64,000 bases of DNA from the NCBI RefSeq assembly GCF_045862785.1, contig NZ_BQXO01000002.1, forward strand, positions 1 through 64,000, in the 5' to 3' direction. Source of the DNA: Furfurilactobacillus curtus (lineage in GTDB: Bacteria > Bacillota > Bacilli > Lactobacillales > Lactobacillaceae). Position numbers and translations under genes: made by a program. Under the pieces are notes generated by a model that saw only the letters and a program-made list of their open reading frames with translations, did not search any database and was not told where the DNA came from. Each line of letters opens with the position of its first letter. Positions within the stretch are counted from its first letter, which is position 1. Shown here in pieces: positions 47,798 through 57,002 of the stretch.

Positions 47798-48334
47798 TTA
47801 GAATGGAAGGTCATCGTCCGAGATATCGATACTTTCACCATTACTAGCAAAAGGATCGACAGGTTGGGCAGGTTGATTGCTGGTTGGCGCATTGCTAACG
47901 CTGCTCCCATTATCCCCACCATTATTCCCGAACGGATTGGCACTTCCCGCTTGAGGAGCGTTGTTGGCAAAGTTGTCATTGTTATTCGTGTTGCTTGTTC
48001 GCTGCTCAGTTTGTGAACGCGATTCAAGTAACGCAAAGTTTTCAACGACCACTTCTGTGACGTACACGCGCTGGCCTTGTTGGTTTTCGTAATTCCGGGT
48101 TTGAATCCGACCTTCGATCCCCACCAAAGATCCTTTATGCGTAAAATTAGCAAAATTTTCTGCAGATTTTCGCCAAATAACACAGTTAATGAAATCTGCT
48201 TCACGTTGCCCCTGTTGGTTAGTGAACTGACGGTCCACAGCCAATGTAAAGGTAGCGACAGCAGCACCTGATTGTGTGTAACGAACTTCAGGATCCCTAG
48301 TCAAACGACCAGTGAGAACTGCGCGATTGATCAT
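47798..48334 (-). CDS. ssb: Single-stranded DNA-binding protein
   Basis: The 178-residue protein has an N-terminal OB-fold (MINRAVLTGRLTRDPEVRYTQSG, residues 1-105), a Gln/Asn/Gly-rich flexible linker and the acidic tip DISDDDLPF, which binds partner proteins at the fork. This is the essential SsbA type, lying between rpsF and rpsR. Length is normal for lactobacilli. Confidence 0.97.
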   Translation of the reverse strand: MINRAVLTGRLTRDPEVRYTQSGAAVATFTLAVDRQFTNQQGQREADFINCVIWRKSAENFANFTHKGSLVGIEGRIQTRNYENQQGQRVYVTEVVVENFALLESRSQTEQRTSNTNNNDNFANNAPQAGSANPFGNNGGDNGSSVSNAPTSNQPAQPVDPFASNGESIDISDDDLPF

Positions 48335-48373
48335 AGTGAAGTGCTCCTCTCTGTAAAAGTTGAGTTTTACTGA

Positions 48374-48673
48374 TTATTCAGCGTCACGTTTAACAATCAT
48401 GTGACGTAAAATGCCATCGTTGATCTTAGCCAAACGATCAAATTCGTTTAAAGCTTCGGCTTGGTCAGTGGTCAGGTTAACAACGTGGTAAGTTCCTTCG
48501 TTGAAGCCTCCGATTTCGTACGCAAAGCGCCGAGTTGACCAGTCCTTTGAATCAGCAATTTGGGCACCGTTATCCGTCAAGATTTTGTCAAAACGGTCCA
48601 CTAAGGCTTGCTTAGCTTCGCTGTCTAAATCCGGACGAATGATGTAAGTAATTTCATACTTAGTTGCTAACAT
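48374..48673 (-). CDS. rpsF: 30S ribosomal protein S6
   Basis: The 99-residue protein shows the S6 fold start TKYEITYIIRPDL and the RFAYEI / YHVVNLT strands. It pairs with S18 on the 30S platform. It is the first gene of rpsF-ssb-rpsR, preceded by AAGGAGG and by a structured leader that may be bound by the S6:S18 complex as feedback. Confidence 0.97.
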   Translation of the reverse strand: MLATKYEITYIIRPDLDSEAKQALVDRFDKILTDNGAQIADSKDWSTRRFAYEIGGFNEGTYHVVNLTTDQAEALNEFDRLAKINDGILRHMIVKRDAE

Positions 48674-48760
48674 CGACTGTCTACCTCCTTATGGTCTATT
48701 GACCCGCTGGTATTCCAGTGGGTAAGGCGTCGTTCATCAATTAAGACGAACGCTCACAAG
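48674..48760 (-). promoter_or_regulatory. rpsF leader, candidate S6:S18 autoregulatory element
   Basis: The leader of about 85 nt has an imperfect outer stem (GCGTTCGTC with GAACGACGC) and a hairpin just upstream of the ribosome binding site (ACCCACTGG, AATA, CCAGCGGGT, 48702-48723) with an internal A/C mismatch. Bacterial rpsF leaders of similar form bind the S6:S18 complex. I could not verify the conserved loop bases, so the class is tentative. Confidence 0.45.
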
Positions 48761-48765
48761 CTAAA

Positions 48766-48794
48766 AGTATAGCATGATGAAGCTTTAATAACAA
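48766..48794 (-). promoter_or_regulatory. Promoter of rpsF-ssb-rpsR
   Basis: On the minus strand TTGTTA (48789-48794), a 17-base spacer and TATACT (48766-48771) precede the leader. Confidence 0.6.
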
Positions 48795-48871
48795 GGTCCT
48801 TTGCCAGGCACCTGAAGTTCGTTCACACAACTATACATACGTGACTTCTCTATTTTTAAATGCCAAGTCAC

Positions 48872-48897
48872 AAAAAAACGCCTTGCAACCAAGGCGC
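48872..48897 (-). terminator. Intrinsic terminator of the UPF0145 gene
   Basis: On the minus strand CGCCTT, a six-base loop and AAGGCG are followed by seven T just after the stop codon. Confidence 0.8.
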
Positions 48898-48908
48898 AAT
48901 TTTCAACA

Positions 48909-49238
48909 CTATTTAAATTTGACTGCCGTTCCATAAGCGGCGACGGTTTCCATATCTTGACTGATGGAATCCGAATCAAAGCGCATCATTACGACTGCAT
49001 CGGCTCCCATCGCTTTAGCATTATCTCGCAATCGACCAATTGCAGTGTCCCGTGCTTCGGTCAACAGTTCTGTGTACGCTTTGATTTCACCACCAACGAT
49101 GTTTTTTAATCCAGCACCAATATTCTTAACCACGTTTTTAGATTGACTGGTTAAGCCAAAGACTTCTCCAATCACTTCGTACTCTTGTCCAGGAATGTGT
49201 TCTGTGGTCACAACCAATAGGTCCTTCGCTTCACTCAT
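48909..49238 (-). CDS. YbjQ/UPF0145 family heavy-metal-binding-like protein
   Basis: The 109-residue protein matches the UPF0145 (YbjQ) family: VVTTEHIPGQEYEVIGEVFGLT at the start, ARDTAIGRLRDNAKAMGADAVVMMRFDS and a final YGTAVKF. Members form pentamers; the family is named after a predicted metal-binding fold, but the function is unknown. The ATG is preceded by a GGAGGT-like site. It stands alone between gyrA and rpsF, each side bounded by a terminator. Confidence 0.88.
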   Translation of the reverse strand: MSEAKDLLVVTTEHIPGQEYEVIGEVFGLTSQSKNVVKNIGAGLKNIVGGEIKAYTELLTEARDTAIGRLRDNAKAMGADAVVMMRFDSDSISQDMETVAAYGTAVKFK

Positions 49239-49333
49239 CTGTTAACCTCCATCTGAACTAAATTTCAATGTAAGCCCATTGTCGCCCAAACAACTTATAA
49301 AAGGCAATTAATACTATTTTTAATCTCAACTAT

Positions 49334-49365
49334 AAAAAAACGGCCTCAGTTTAAAACTGAAACCA
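49334..49365 (-). terminator. Intrinsic terminator of gyrA
   Basis: On the minus strand GGTTTCAGTTTT pairs with AAACTGAGGCC and is followed by seven T, about 30 bases after the gyrA stop. Confidence 0.8.
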
Positions 49366-49393
49366 TTTTTTTGATAAACATGAGTAATAGACG

Positions 49394-51979
49394 CTATTCA
49401 GCATCTGGATCATCGGAATCATCATTTTCTGCCCGTTGCAAAAGTTCCTTCACCTGCGCATCAGCATCGCCGGCAGGTTGATCGCCAGCTAACGGTTCCT
49501 TCTCCGTATCTTCCGTAGCACCTTTATCAGTTTCATCTTCAGCCAACTCTGGTTCTACCTTTGCCATCGTGGCAACGGAGGCATCCTCGTCAATCCGAAT
49601 AAGATGAACACCTAAGGTTGCCCGGCCAGTTTCAGACACGCTATTAATGTTAAACCGAATCATGACACCCTTGTCGGTAACAAGCATGATGTCTTCAGTG
49701 CCATCAACGGTCGTTAGCCCAGCTAATGGACCATTCTTTTCCGTCACATTAACGGTCTTAATCCCTTTACCACCGCGACCCTTAATCGGGTACTCACTGG
49801 CCTTGGTTTGTTTCCCATAACCTTTTTCACTGATAACCAATACGTGACTATCAGGGCTTAATACATCAGCACCAACAACATAGTCATCATCACGTAGACG
49901 AATCCCACGCACCCCGGCAGCCGAACGTCCCATATCACGAACTGTTGTTTCCGCAAATGAAACCGCATAACCTGCGTGGGTTCCAATAATTATGTTCTGA
50001 CTACCATCAGTAATCGCCACATTCATAACTTCATCATCATCATGTAACGTAATTGCCTTCAATCCGTTACTGCGAATATTGCTGAATTCTGTTACGGCTG
50101 TCCGTTTGACCACCCCGTGAACCGTCGTAAAGAACAAATAATTCTTGCTTTCACTCGGGTCCCCAGTGACATTGATCACTGCCTGAATGCGTTCACCACC
50201 GTCAATCCCTAACAGATTGATCACGGGAATTCCTTTGGCAGTCCGACCATATTCAGGAATTTCGTAGCCCTTCATCGTATAAACTTTACCCGTGTTGGTA
50301 AACAACAATAAACGGTCATGGGTTGAAGTAGAAATTAAATGCTCAATAAAGTCATCATCATGCACATTCATGCCTTGAATGCCACGTCCACCACGATGCT
50401 GCGATTTAAATTCAGTCGTTGGTAATCGCTTAATGTAGCCTTTGTGCGTCAAAGTGACAATGACGTCTTCTTGTTCAATAAGATCTTCATCTTCGATGCT
50501 CGAAATGTCACCAACTTGTAGTTCAGTCCGTCGTGCATCACCAAATTTATTTTGAACCTCTAATAACTCCTGATAAATAATTTCATTAATCCGCGATTCA
50601 TGAGCCAAAATATCCTGATAATCAGCAATGTCTTTCATCAAGGCATTGTATTCATCTTCAATTTTACCCCGTTCCAAACCGGTTAACCGAACCAACCGCA
50701 TATCCAAAATGGCTTGTGCCTGTTTATCGGAAAGTGAGTAGTTCTCCATCAATTGCGTTTTAGCAATATCGGCAGTTTGAGAATTACGAATGATCGAAAT
50801 GATCGCATCAATGTGATCTAACGCAATCCGCAAGCCTTCCAAAATATGAGCCCGCGCTTGCGCACGTTTTAAATCAAATTCAGTCCGCCGACGGATCACA
50901 CTTTCTTGATGACGCAAATAATCAACCAAAATTTGCTTTAAACTCAACACTTTTGGCGTTCCGTCCTCAATCGCCAACATATTAAAGCTAAAGGACGTTT
51001 GCAACATCGTCATCTTATACAAGTTATTTAAAACCACCGATGCCGACATATCCCGGCGAACATCGATCACTACTCGTAATCCTTCACGGTCGGATTCGTC
51101 ATTGATATCGGTGATTCCTTCAATTCGTTTGTCACGGGCTAATTCAGCAATATGTTCAATAAGACGAGCCTTGTTAACCATATACGGCAATTCCGTCACA
51201 ATGATGCGTTCTTTACCGTTCTTAGCTGTTTCAATATCGACTTTAGAACGGACAGTGATGGAACCTTTTCCTGTTTCATAGGCCTTGCGAATGCCTGCTT
51301 TCCCCATGACAATTGCGCCAGTTGGAAAATCTGGTCCCGGAATGGCTTCCATCAAGTCAGCTGTCGTCGCTTCCGGATGATTCATCAGGATGTGAATCCC
51401 CTTGATGACTTCAGATAAGTTATGCGGCGGAATACTGGTTGCCATCCCCACGGCAATCCCGGAGGTTCCATTCACTAGCAAATTGGGAAAACGAGCCGGC
51501 AAAACAGTTGGTTCCCGTTCTGTGCCATCATAGTTATCTTGAAAATCAATGGTGTCTTTATTAATGTCCCGCAACATTTCTAGCGCAATTTTGCTCATTC
51601 GAACTTCGGTATAACGCATGGCCGCCGCGCTATCCCCATCAACTGACCCGAAGTTTCCGTGGCCATCAACTAACATGTAGCGATAGCTGAAATCTTGTGC
51701 CATGCGGACCATTGACTCATACACAGCACTATCCCCATGAGGGTGATACTTACCTAATACGTCTCCCACAATTCTGGCAGATTTTTTGTATGGTTTATCT
51801 GGCGTGTTGCCCAGTTCATGCATATCGTACAAAATTCGACGATGAACTGGCTTCATCCCATCACGCACATCTGGCAACGCCCGTGCCACAATGACGGACA
51901 TGGCGTAATCTAGAAACGATGTCCGCATCGTTTGCGACAGATTGACGTCGGTAATGCGACTCGGTAAATCTTCGCTCAT
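49394..51979 (-). CDS. gyrA: DNA gyrase subunit A
   Basis: GyrA cuts and rejoins DNA during negative supercoiling. The 861-residue protein has the N-terminal breakage-reunion domain (catalytic Tyr in AAAMRYTEVRMSK, about residue 123), a coiled-coil region and the C-terminal beta-pinwheel with the GyrA box as QHRGGRG (about 530). The QRDR region HGDSAVYE shows Ser at the usual position and no fluoroquinolone-resistance change. The C-terminus has an acidic tail of about 55 residues. It follows gyrB with a 183-base gap that contains a direct repeat; AAAGGAG precedes the ATG. Confidence 0.97.
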   Translation of the reverse strand: MSEDLPSRITDVNLSQTMRTSFLDYAMSVIVARALPDVRDGMKPVHRRILYDMHELGNTPDKPYKKSARIVGDVLGKYHPHGDSAVYESMVRMAQDFSYRYMLVDGHGNFGSVDGDSAAAMRYTEVRMSKIALEMLRDINKDTIDFQDNYDGTEREPTVLPARFPNLLVNGTSGIAVGMATSIPPHNLSEVIKGIHILMNHPEATTADLMEAIPGPDFPTGAIVMGKAGIRKAYETGKGSITVRSKVDIETAKNGKERIIVTELPYMVNKARLIEHIAELARDKRIEGITDINDESDREGLRVVIDVRRDMSASVVLNNLYKMTMLQTSFSFNMLAIEDGTPKVLSLKQILVDYLRHQESVIRRRTEFDLKRAQARAHILEGLRIALDHIDAIISIIRNSQTADIAKTQLMENYSLSDKQAQAILDMRLVRLTGLERGKIEDEYNALMKDIADYQDILAHESRINEIIYQELLEVQNKFGDARRTELQVGDISSIEDEDLIEQEDVIVTLTHKGYIKRLPTTEFKSQHRGGRGIQGMNVHDDDFIEHLISTSTHDRLLLFTNTGKVYTMKGYEIPEYGRTAKGIPVINLLGIDGGERIQAVINVTGDPSESKNYLFFTTVHGVVKRTAVTEFSNIRSNGLKAITLHDDDEVMNVAITDGSQNIIIGTHAGYAVSFAETTVRDMGRSAAGVRGIRLRDDDYVVGADVLSPDSHVLVISEKGYGKQTKASEYPIKGRGGKGIKTVNVTEKNGPLAGLTTVDGTEDIMLVTDKGVMIRFNINSVSETGRATLGVHLIRIDEDASVATMAKVEPELAEDETDKGATEDTEKEPLAGDQPAGDADAQVKELLQRAENDDSDDPDAE

Positions 51980-51993
51980 TTTGCAACTCCTTT

Positions 51994-52043
51994 AATCTCA
52001 GTGTGACACAATACGTTTTGAAGCCGAGCACTAACAAAATCAA
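51994..52043. repeat. Imperfect direct repeat, copy 1 (gyrA-gyrB gap)
   Basis: About 50 bases beginning AATCTCAGTGTGACACAAT are repeated 122 bases away at 52116-52165 with roughly eight differences. This copy lies just upstream of the gyrA ribosome binding site. Confidence 0.85.
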
Positions 52044-52115
52044 CGGGATTGACGTTCTTGGTCAATGGCGATGATTAGGTTAGGCGCAGGCTTCAGCATT
52101 GTGGAACACGACAAC

Positions 52116-52165
52116 AATCTCAGTGTGACACAATGCGCCTTGAAGCTGAGCTCTAACAGAATCTA
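52116..52165. repeat. Imperfect direct repeat, copy 2 (overlaps gyrB stop)
   Basis: It shares AATCTCAGTGTGACACAAT and the following 30 bases with copy 1. Its far end overlaps the last bases of gyrB including the stop codon, so the gap seems to have arisen by duplication of the gyrB 3' edge. Confidence 0.85.
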
Positions 52166-54190
52166 AGCATCCAAATTTTCAACAAACTTCGCGTTGGCTT
52201 CGATAAATTCGCGCCGTGGTGCGACCTTGTCACCCATCAACATCGTGAAAATTTGGTCGGCTTCAATGGCGTCTTGTGGATCAACTCGCAGTAAGCGACG
52301 CTTTTCTGGATCCATTGTCGTTTCCCATAATTGTTCAGCGTCCATTTCACCTAGCCCTTTGTACCGTTGGATGGTTGGCTTTGGCGAAGGTGGTAATTGG
52401 CCTAAAATCGTGTTCAATTCTTCGTCTGAATCGATGTAGCGCATCATTTTACCCTGTGCCACTCGATAAAGCGGTGGCTGAGCAATATACACGTAGCCGG
52501 CATCAATCATTGGTCGCATGAATCGATAGAACAAAGTTAATAACAAAATACGAATATGAGCGCCATCCACATCGGCATCGGTCATAATAATTAATTTATG
52601 ATAGTTCGCTTTAGAAATATCAAAATCTTCACCAAATCCGGTACCTAATGCAGTGAACAGCGACCGAATTTCCTCGTTAGCCAACACCCGATCCAAACTG
52701 GCTTTTTCAACGTTAAGGATTTTCCCACGAATTGGCAAAATTGCCTGGGTTAACCGTGAACGCCCCTGTTTAGCTGAACCACCGGCGGAATCCCCTTCGA
52801 CAATAAACAATTCTGAGATTGCCGGATCCTTCGATGTGTTATCAGCTAATTTACCAGGTAAATTCGAGATCTCTAATCCCGATTTTTTCCGTGTTACTTC
52901 ACGGGCACGTTTGGCCGCAACCCGAGCCTTAGAAGCCAGAATTCCCTTGTCGACAATCTTCCTAGCCGTATCAGGATTTTCCATCATAAATCGGCTAAAC
53001 GTATCACTAAACAAATGATCCGTCGCAGTTCGTGCATCTGAATTACCAAGCTTGGTCTTGGTTTGCCCTTCAAATTGTGGATCTGGATGTTTAATTGAGA
53101 CAACAGCGGTTAATCCTTCACGCACATCATCACCAGATAAGGGGTCGTCATTGTCTTTTAGCTGCCCGCTCTTATGCCCGTAGTCGTTAATTACTCTAGT
53201 CAACGCCGACTTAAATCCGGTCTCGTGAGTACCACCTTCGTACGTATGAATGTTGTTGGTAAATGTGAGTAAGTTGCTGTGGAAATCATCGGTATATTGC
53301 AAGCTGACTTCGACGACAATGCCCTTCTGCGTACCTTCAACATAGACTGGGTCAGTAAATAAGACGTCTTTACCTTTGTCCAGATACTCGACATACTGTT
53401 TAATGCCACCTTCATAGTGAAAGGCTACAAACGTAGCTTCTTCAGGCCGCTTGTCTTCAATCGTGATCTTCAACCCTTTATTCAAAAAGGCCAGTTCGCG
53501 AATACGAGTCGTTAAAATTTTAATATCATAAGTAGTCGTTTCTCGAAAAATATCGTTATCTGGTTTAAAGTGCACAATCGTCCCATGTGCATGGGGATCT
53601 GCCTCACCGATCACCTTCATTGGCGTCTTGACGCGGCCGGTCGCAAAGTCCATGTAATACACTTTTCCGTTCCGCATTACCCGGACATCAAGTTCTGATG
53701 ACAGTGCATTAACCACTGAGGCACCAACTCCGTGCAAACCACCAGAAACTTTATAACCGCCACCGCCGAACTTACCGCCGGCGTGCAAGATCGTGAAAAC
53801 AGTCTCTAAGGCTGGCTTTCCAGTCTTCTTTTGAATATCAACTGGAATTCCCCGACCATTGTCTGTGACAGTGATGGAATTATCTTTTTCCACGACCACG
53901 TTGATTTCATTTGCGAAACCAGCTAATGCCTCATCGATACCATTATCCACAATTTCCCATACCAAATGATGGAGTCCTTGCGACGTGGTTGTCCCAATAT
54001 ACATCCCAGGACGTTTACGGACGGCTTCGAGCCCTTCTAAAACTTGAATCTGATCTGCATTATACTGACCAGCTTCTGCTTCTCGAGTCGCAGCATCCCC
54101 TGACGCAACTTTTGAGGCCTGATCGGCTTCCGCCTGCTCAGCTTGCTCGCGTTGCGCCTGTGTTAATTGCTGTTCGTTATCTTCAGCCAC
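52163..54190 (-). CDS. gyrB: DNA gyrase subunit B
   Basis: GyrB is the ATPase subunit of gyrase. The 675-residue protein (from this start) has the GHKL ATPase domain (VWEIVDNGIDEALAG, NGRGIPVD, GGLHGVGASVVNALS), a transducer and the TOPRIM domain (EGDSAGGSAKQ, then DADVDGAHI). An Ala/Gln-rich N-terminal extension of about 30 residues (EDNEQQLTQAQREQAEQ) precedes the usual start. GTG 54190 is preferred because AGGAGG lies seven bases upstream; the two upstream ATGs overlap or precede that site. It follows recF. Confidence 0.95.
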   Translation of the reverse strand: MAEDNEQQLTQAQREQAEQAEADQASKVASGDAATREAEAGQYNADQIQVLEGLEAVRKRPGMYIGTTTSQGLHHLVWEIVDNGIDEALAGFANEINVVVEKDNSITVTDNGRGIPVDIQKKTGKPALETVFTILHAGGKFGGGGYKVSGGLHGVGASVVNALSSELDVRVMRNGKVYYMDFATGRVKTPMKVIGEADPHAHGTIVHFKPDNDIFRETTTYDIKILTTRIRELAFLNKGLKITIEDKRPEEATFVAFHYEGGIKQYVEYLDKGKDVLFTDPVYVEGTQKGIVVEVSLQYTDDFHSNLLTFTNNIHTYEGGTHETGFKSALTRVINDYGHKSGQLKDNDDPLSGDDVREGLTAVVSIKHPDPQFEGQTKTKLGNSDARTATDHLFSDTFSRFMMENPDTARKIVDKGILASKARVAAKRAREVTRKKSGLEISNLPGKLADNTSKDPAISELFIVEGDSAGGSAKQGRSRLTQAILPIRGKILNVEKASLDRVLANEEIRSLFTALGTGFGEDFDISKANYHKLIIMTDADVDGAHIRILLLTLFYRFMRPMIDAGYVYIAQPPLYRVAQGKMMRYIDSDEELNTILGQLPPSPKPTIQRYKGLGEMDAEQLWETTMDPEKRRLLRVDPQDAIEADQIFTMLMGDKVAPRREFIEANAKFVENLDA

Positions 54191-54224
54191 GTTCATTCCT
54201 CCTGTCATTCTTCCAACTACTCAA

Positions 54225-55352
54225 TCAAGCTTCTGTTGAATCTTGTTGTAATCGCCCATCACTGACATTAAAGACCGTCGGTGGATTAATTAGTTTTCGC
54301 GTAATCCCACTAAGTGACGTAGTGGTTAAAAACGTCTGCACACGGTCTTGAATAGACCGCAATAGATGCGTTTGCCGGGCATCGTCAAGTTCGCTCAGTA
54401 CATCGTCTAATAACAAAACTGGATACTCACCAGTGATCGCTTTCATCAAGTCAATTTCAGCTAGCTTTACAGAAAGCGCAGTTGTTCGTTGCTGTCCTTG
54501 GGAGCCAAATGTTTGAACATTTTTACCATTCACTAAAAAGTGTAAGTCATCGCGATGGGGGCCGATCAGCGTTGTGCCCTGTTCAATTTCCTTTTGTTGC
54601 TGGCGTTCAAAGGCCGTTTGGTAAGCCTGATACAAACTTTCAACGGAGGCACCAGGTGCCGCCTTAATTTGGTTAATGTAGTCAAACGTCAGTTGTTCAC
54701 GTGCTTGAGAAATCACCTCGTGGACGCCTTGCGCCCACTTTTCCAACTGTTTGAGAAACGTCAAGCGCGCAACGACTAGTTCGGCACCAAAAGCTGCCAA
54801 CTGATCACTTAAAACGCCGAGAAACACCAAATCTTTTGCCTGTTTACGCTGTAATTGCCGCAAATAATTGTTTCGCTGACGCAGGATGGTTCGATATTGC
54901 CCCGCGTTGTAAAGATATTTGGGGCTCATCTGACCAAACTCTTGATCAATAAAATGCCGACGAACCGAAGGCGATCCCTTAACTAACTCTAGATCCTCTG
55001 GCGCAAATAAGATCACATTAAGCTGACCAACGTATCTCGATAATCGTGCTTGTTCAAGATGGTTAACCTTGGCTTTCTTCCCTTTTTTACTAAAGGTGAG
55101 TTCTAAGGGCGTGATCGTATTGGTTTTTCGGACACGTCCAGCTACCAATGCCTCGTCAGCTTGCCAACTAATTAAATCTCGATCGTTAGCGGTTCGATGA
55201 GACCGCGTCAATGCCAAGACATAGATTGCCTCTAATAAGTTCGTCTTTCCTTGTGCGTTTTCACCCAGCAAGATGTTAACTCCTTGATCAAAGTCCACAT
55301 CGAGGGTCGAATAATTACGAAAATCCTTCAGATGCAAACTTTCTAAGTACAT
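54225..55352 (-). CDS. recF: DNA replication and repair protein RecF
   Basis: RecF helps load RecA at gaps. The 375-residue protein is an SMC-like ATPase with Walker A GENAQGKTN (about residue 33-41), an arm with mixed helices and the C-terminal LSVKLAEIDLM signature plus Walker B PVLLLDDVLSELDD. Its ATG overlaps the yaaA stop (TAATG), and AAAGGA precedes it. It is in the conserved dnaN-yaaA-recF-gyrB order. Confidence 0.97.
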   Translation of the reverse strand: MYLESLHLKDFRNYSTLDVDFDQGVNILLGENAQGKTNLLEAIYVLALTRSHRTANDRDLISWQADEALVAGRVRKTNTITPLELTFSKKGKKAKVNHLEQARLSRYVGQLNVILFAPEDLELVKGSPSVRRHFIDQEFGQMSPKYLYNAGQYRTILRQRNNYLRQLQRKQAKDLVFLGVLSDQLAAFGAELVVARLTFLKQLEKWAQGVHEVISQAREQLTFDYINQIKAAPGASVESLYQAYQTAFERQQQKEIEQGTTLIGPHRDDLHFLVNGKNVQTFGSQGQQRTTALSVKLAEIDLMKAITGEYPVLLLDDVLSELDDARQTHLLRSIQDRVQTFLTTTSLSGITRKLINPPTVFNVSDGRLQQDSTEA

Positions 55353-55612
55353 TACGCATCCTTTTCTGAAGTTACGTTCGCTTGATTTTGTCGTATAAAA
55401 AATAGCCCTACGTCTGGGACATCAACTGAATCGCCAGGATATAACTTTCGTCCTCGTCGATCATCTGGTTCGCCGTTAATAGCAACCGCATGATCTTTGA
55501 GATACCACTTCGCCTGACCGCCAGAATCAATAACCGATTCCTCTTTCAATAATTGTCCCAAAGTAATGAAGGCTGTCTTGATTAACACTTCTTTTTTCAC
55601 AATCAACACCAT
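55352..55612 (-). CDS. yaaA: S4-domain protein YaaA
   Basis: The small S4-like RNA-binding protein (86 residues from this start) is typical of the dnaN-recF interval: LIKTAFITLGQLLKEESVIDSGGQAKWYLKD and VAINGEPDDRRGRKLYPGDSVDVP. It may bind rRNA or tRNA; its role is not settled. Several starts (ATG, GTG, TTG, GTG within six codons) are possible around an AAGG; the true one is uncertain. Its stop overlaps the recF start. Confidence 0.88.
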   Translation of the reverse strand: MVLIVKKEVLIKTAFITLGQLLKEESVIDSGGQAKWYLKDHAVAINGEPDDRRGRKLYPGDSVDVPDVGLFFIRQNQANVTSEKDA

Positions 55613-55629
55613 CCTTACATATACTCATT

Positions 55630-55658
55630 ATTATACCGGTTTCAATAGTGAAAAACAA
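55630..55658 (-). promoter_or_regulatory. Promoter of yaaA-recF-gyrB-gyrA
   Basis: On the minus strand TTGTTT (55653-55658), a 17-base spacer and a perfect TATAAT (55630-55635) precede yaaA. With the dnaN terminator at 55801 it makes yaaA the first gene of a separate unit. Confidence 0.65.
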
Positions 55659-55800
55659 TTGATAAACCATTTTTAACGGCCTAGTGTTCGTTTTAAGGGT
55701 TTTTAAATACTCGATACTACTCATCCCCTAAAATCCCTCAGAAGCGATTTCTGGCGTTAATAACTCGATGATCCTTTATCACCACCATTAGAGCGGTGAC

Positions 55801-55838
55801 AAAAAAAGCCTGCAAATCTCACAAAGATTTGCAGGCTT
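55801..55838 (-). terminator. Intrinsic terminator of dnaN
   Basis: On the minus strand GCCTGCAAATCT pairs with AGATTTGCAGGC across a five-base loop and is followed by seven T. Confidence 0.88.
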
Positions 55839-55862
55839 AGCAATCAGCTTATTCGATTGACG

Positions 55863-57002
55863 TTAGAACGTACGAACAGGTGTGATGAGCTGGATGAAGT
55901 TATCGCCGTCTTCACTTGGAACCAATGTAAAGGGTCGTAAAGCCGACGTAAAGCTCAGCTTAATTTGTGATTGGCCAAATGAACGTAACGCATCTTTTAA
56001 ATAGTCGGGGTTAAATGAGATTTCCAAATCATTACCGGCTAACGTGACCACTGACAGGTTTTCTTCAACCGCCCCGACGTCAGGCGAATTACCAAAAATT
56101 GTGGCCAAATGTTCATTCGCTTTCAACGTCAACTTAACGACATTGTTACGACTTTCATGTGACAGCAGTGAGGCACGCTCAATCGCTGATAGTAGCGAAG
56201 GGGCGGGAATCTCCATTGTCGTCTCGGATTCACTGGGAATCAACCGTGAGGTATCAGGGTAGTTGCCCTCTAGCAAACGAGAATAAAATGCCGTGTCACC
56301 TAACATAAAGAGCACTTGGTTCTCTGATAAACGCATTTTAACATCTTGGCTATCCTCGTTAATCATTCTTGATAATTCAACTAGCGATTTACCAGGAATA
56401 ATCACGTCATGTGTCTCAGCGGCAGCTTCTGGTAAGGTAACTTTTCGTTGACTTAACCGATGGGAATCAGTGGCAACTGCCATAAACTGATCACCGTTAA
56501 GCGTGAAGTGAACCCCGGTTAAGATCGGACGACTTTCTTGATTAGAGACGGCAATAACCGTGGTATTAATGATATCTCGAAAGACATCTCCGGCAAGGTT
56601 AACTTCATCTGTACCATCAATTTCTGGTAAGTGCGGATATCCATTGGCGTCTAAACCATTGATCGTAAATGCCGCTGCGCCAGATGTGATATTAGCCTGA
56701 AACCCTTCTTTAACAGTGATGGTCATCGTTGCTTCGGGCAGCCGTTTAACAATTTCACTAAAGAAGCGAGCTGATAATACAATTTGGCCAGGTTCTTCAA
56801 CGGTCAATTCAGTGGCATCGTCATCACCACGTAACGTGGTTTCAATGGAAATGTCAGTATCTGACCCGGTAAAAATAATTTCACGATCTGTAACGACCAA
56901 TTTTAACCCGGTAAGAATTGGAATTGTCGTCTTTGTTGAAATGGCTCGTGAAACGTCATTAAGTTTTTTAATGAACTGTTGTCGATTGACTGTAAATTTC
57001 AT
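55863..57002 (-). CDS. dnaN: DNA polymerase III beta subunit (sliding clamp)
   Basis: The clamp tethers polymerase to DNA. The 379-residue protein has three similar domains; the N-terminus MKFTVNRQQFIKKLNDVSRAI and the C-terminal ITPVRTF are typical. It follows dnaA with a 223-base gap containing DnaA boxes, and ends at its own terminator. GGGGG precedes the ATG. Confidence 0.97.
   Translation of the reverse strand: MKFTVNRQQFIKKLNDVSRAISTKTTIPILTGLKLVVTDREIIFTGSDTDISIETTLRGDDDATELTVEEPGQIVLSARFFSEIVKRLPEATMTITVKEGFQANITSGAAAFTINGLDANGYPHLPEIDGTDEVNLAGDVFRDIINTTVIAVSNQESRPILTGVHFTLNGDQFMAVATDSHRLSQRKVTLPEAAAETHDVIIPGKSLVELSRMINEDSQDVKMRLSENQVLFMLGDTAFYSRLLEGNYPDTSRLIPSESETTMEIPAPSLLSAIERASLLSHESRNNVVKLTLKANEHLATIFGNSPDVGAVEENLSVVTLAGNDLEISFNPDYLKDALRSFGQSQIKLSFTSALRPFTLVPSEDGDNFIQLITPVRTF

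Noticed and set aside
51700..51960. Fluoroquinolone-resistance change in gyrA
   Set aside because: The resistance-determining segment reads HGDSAVYE with the usual Ser, so no change is visible.
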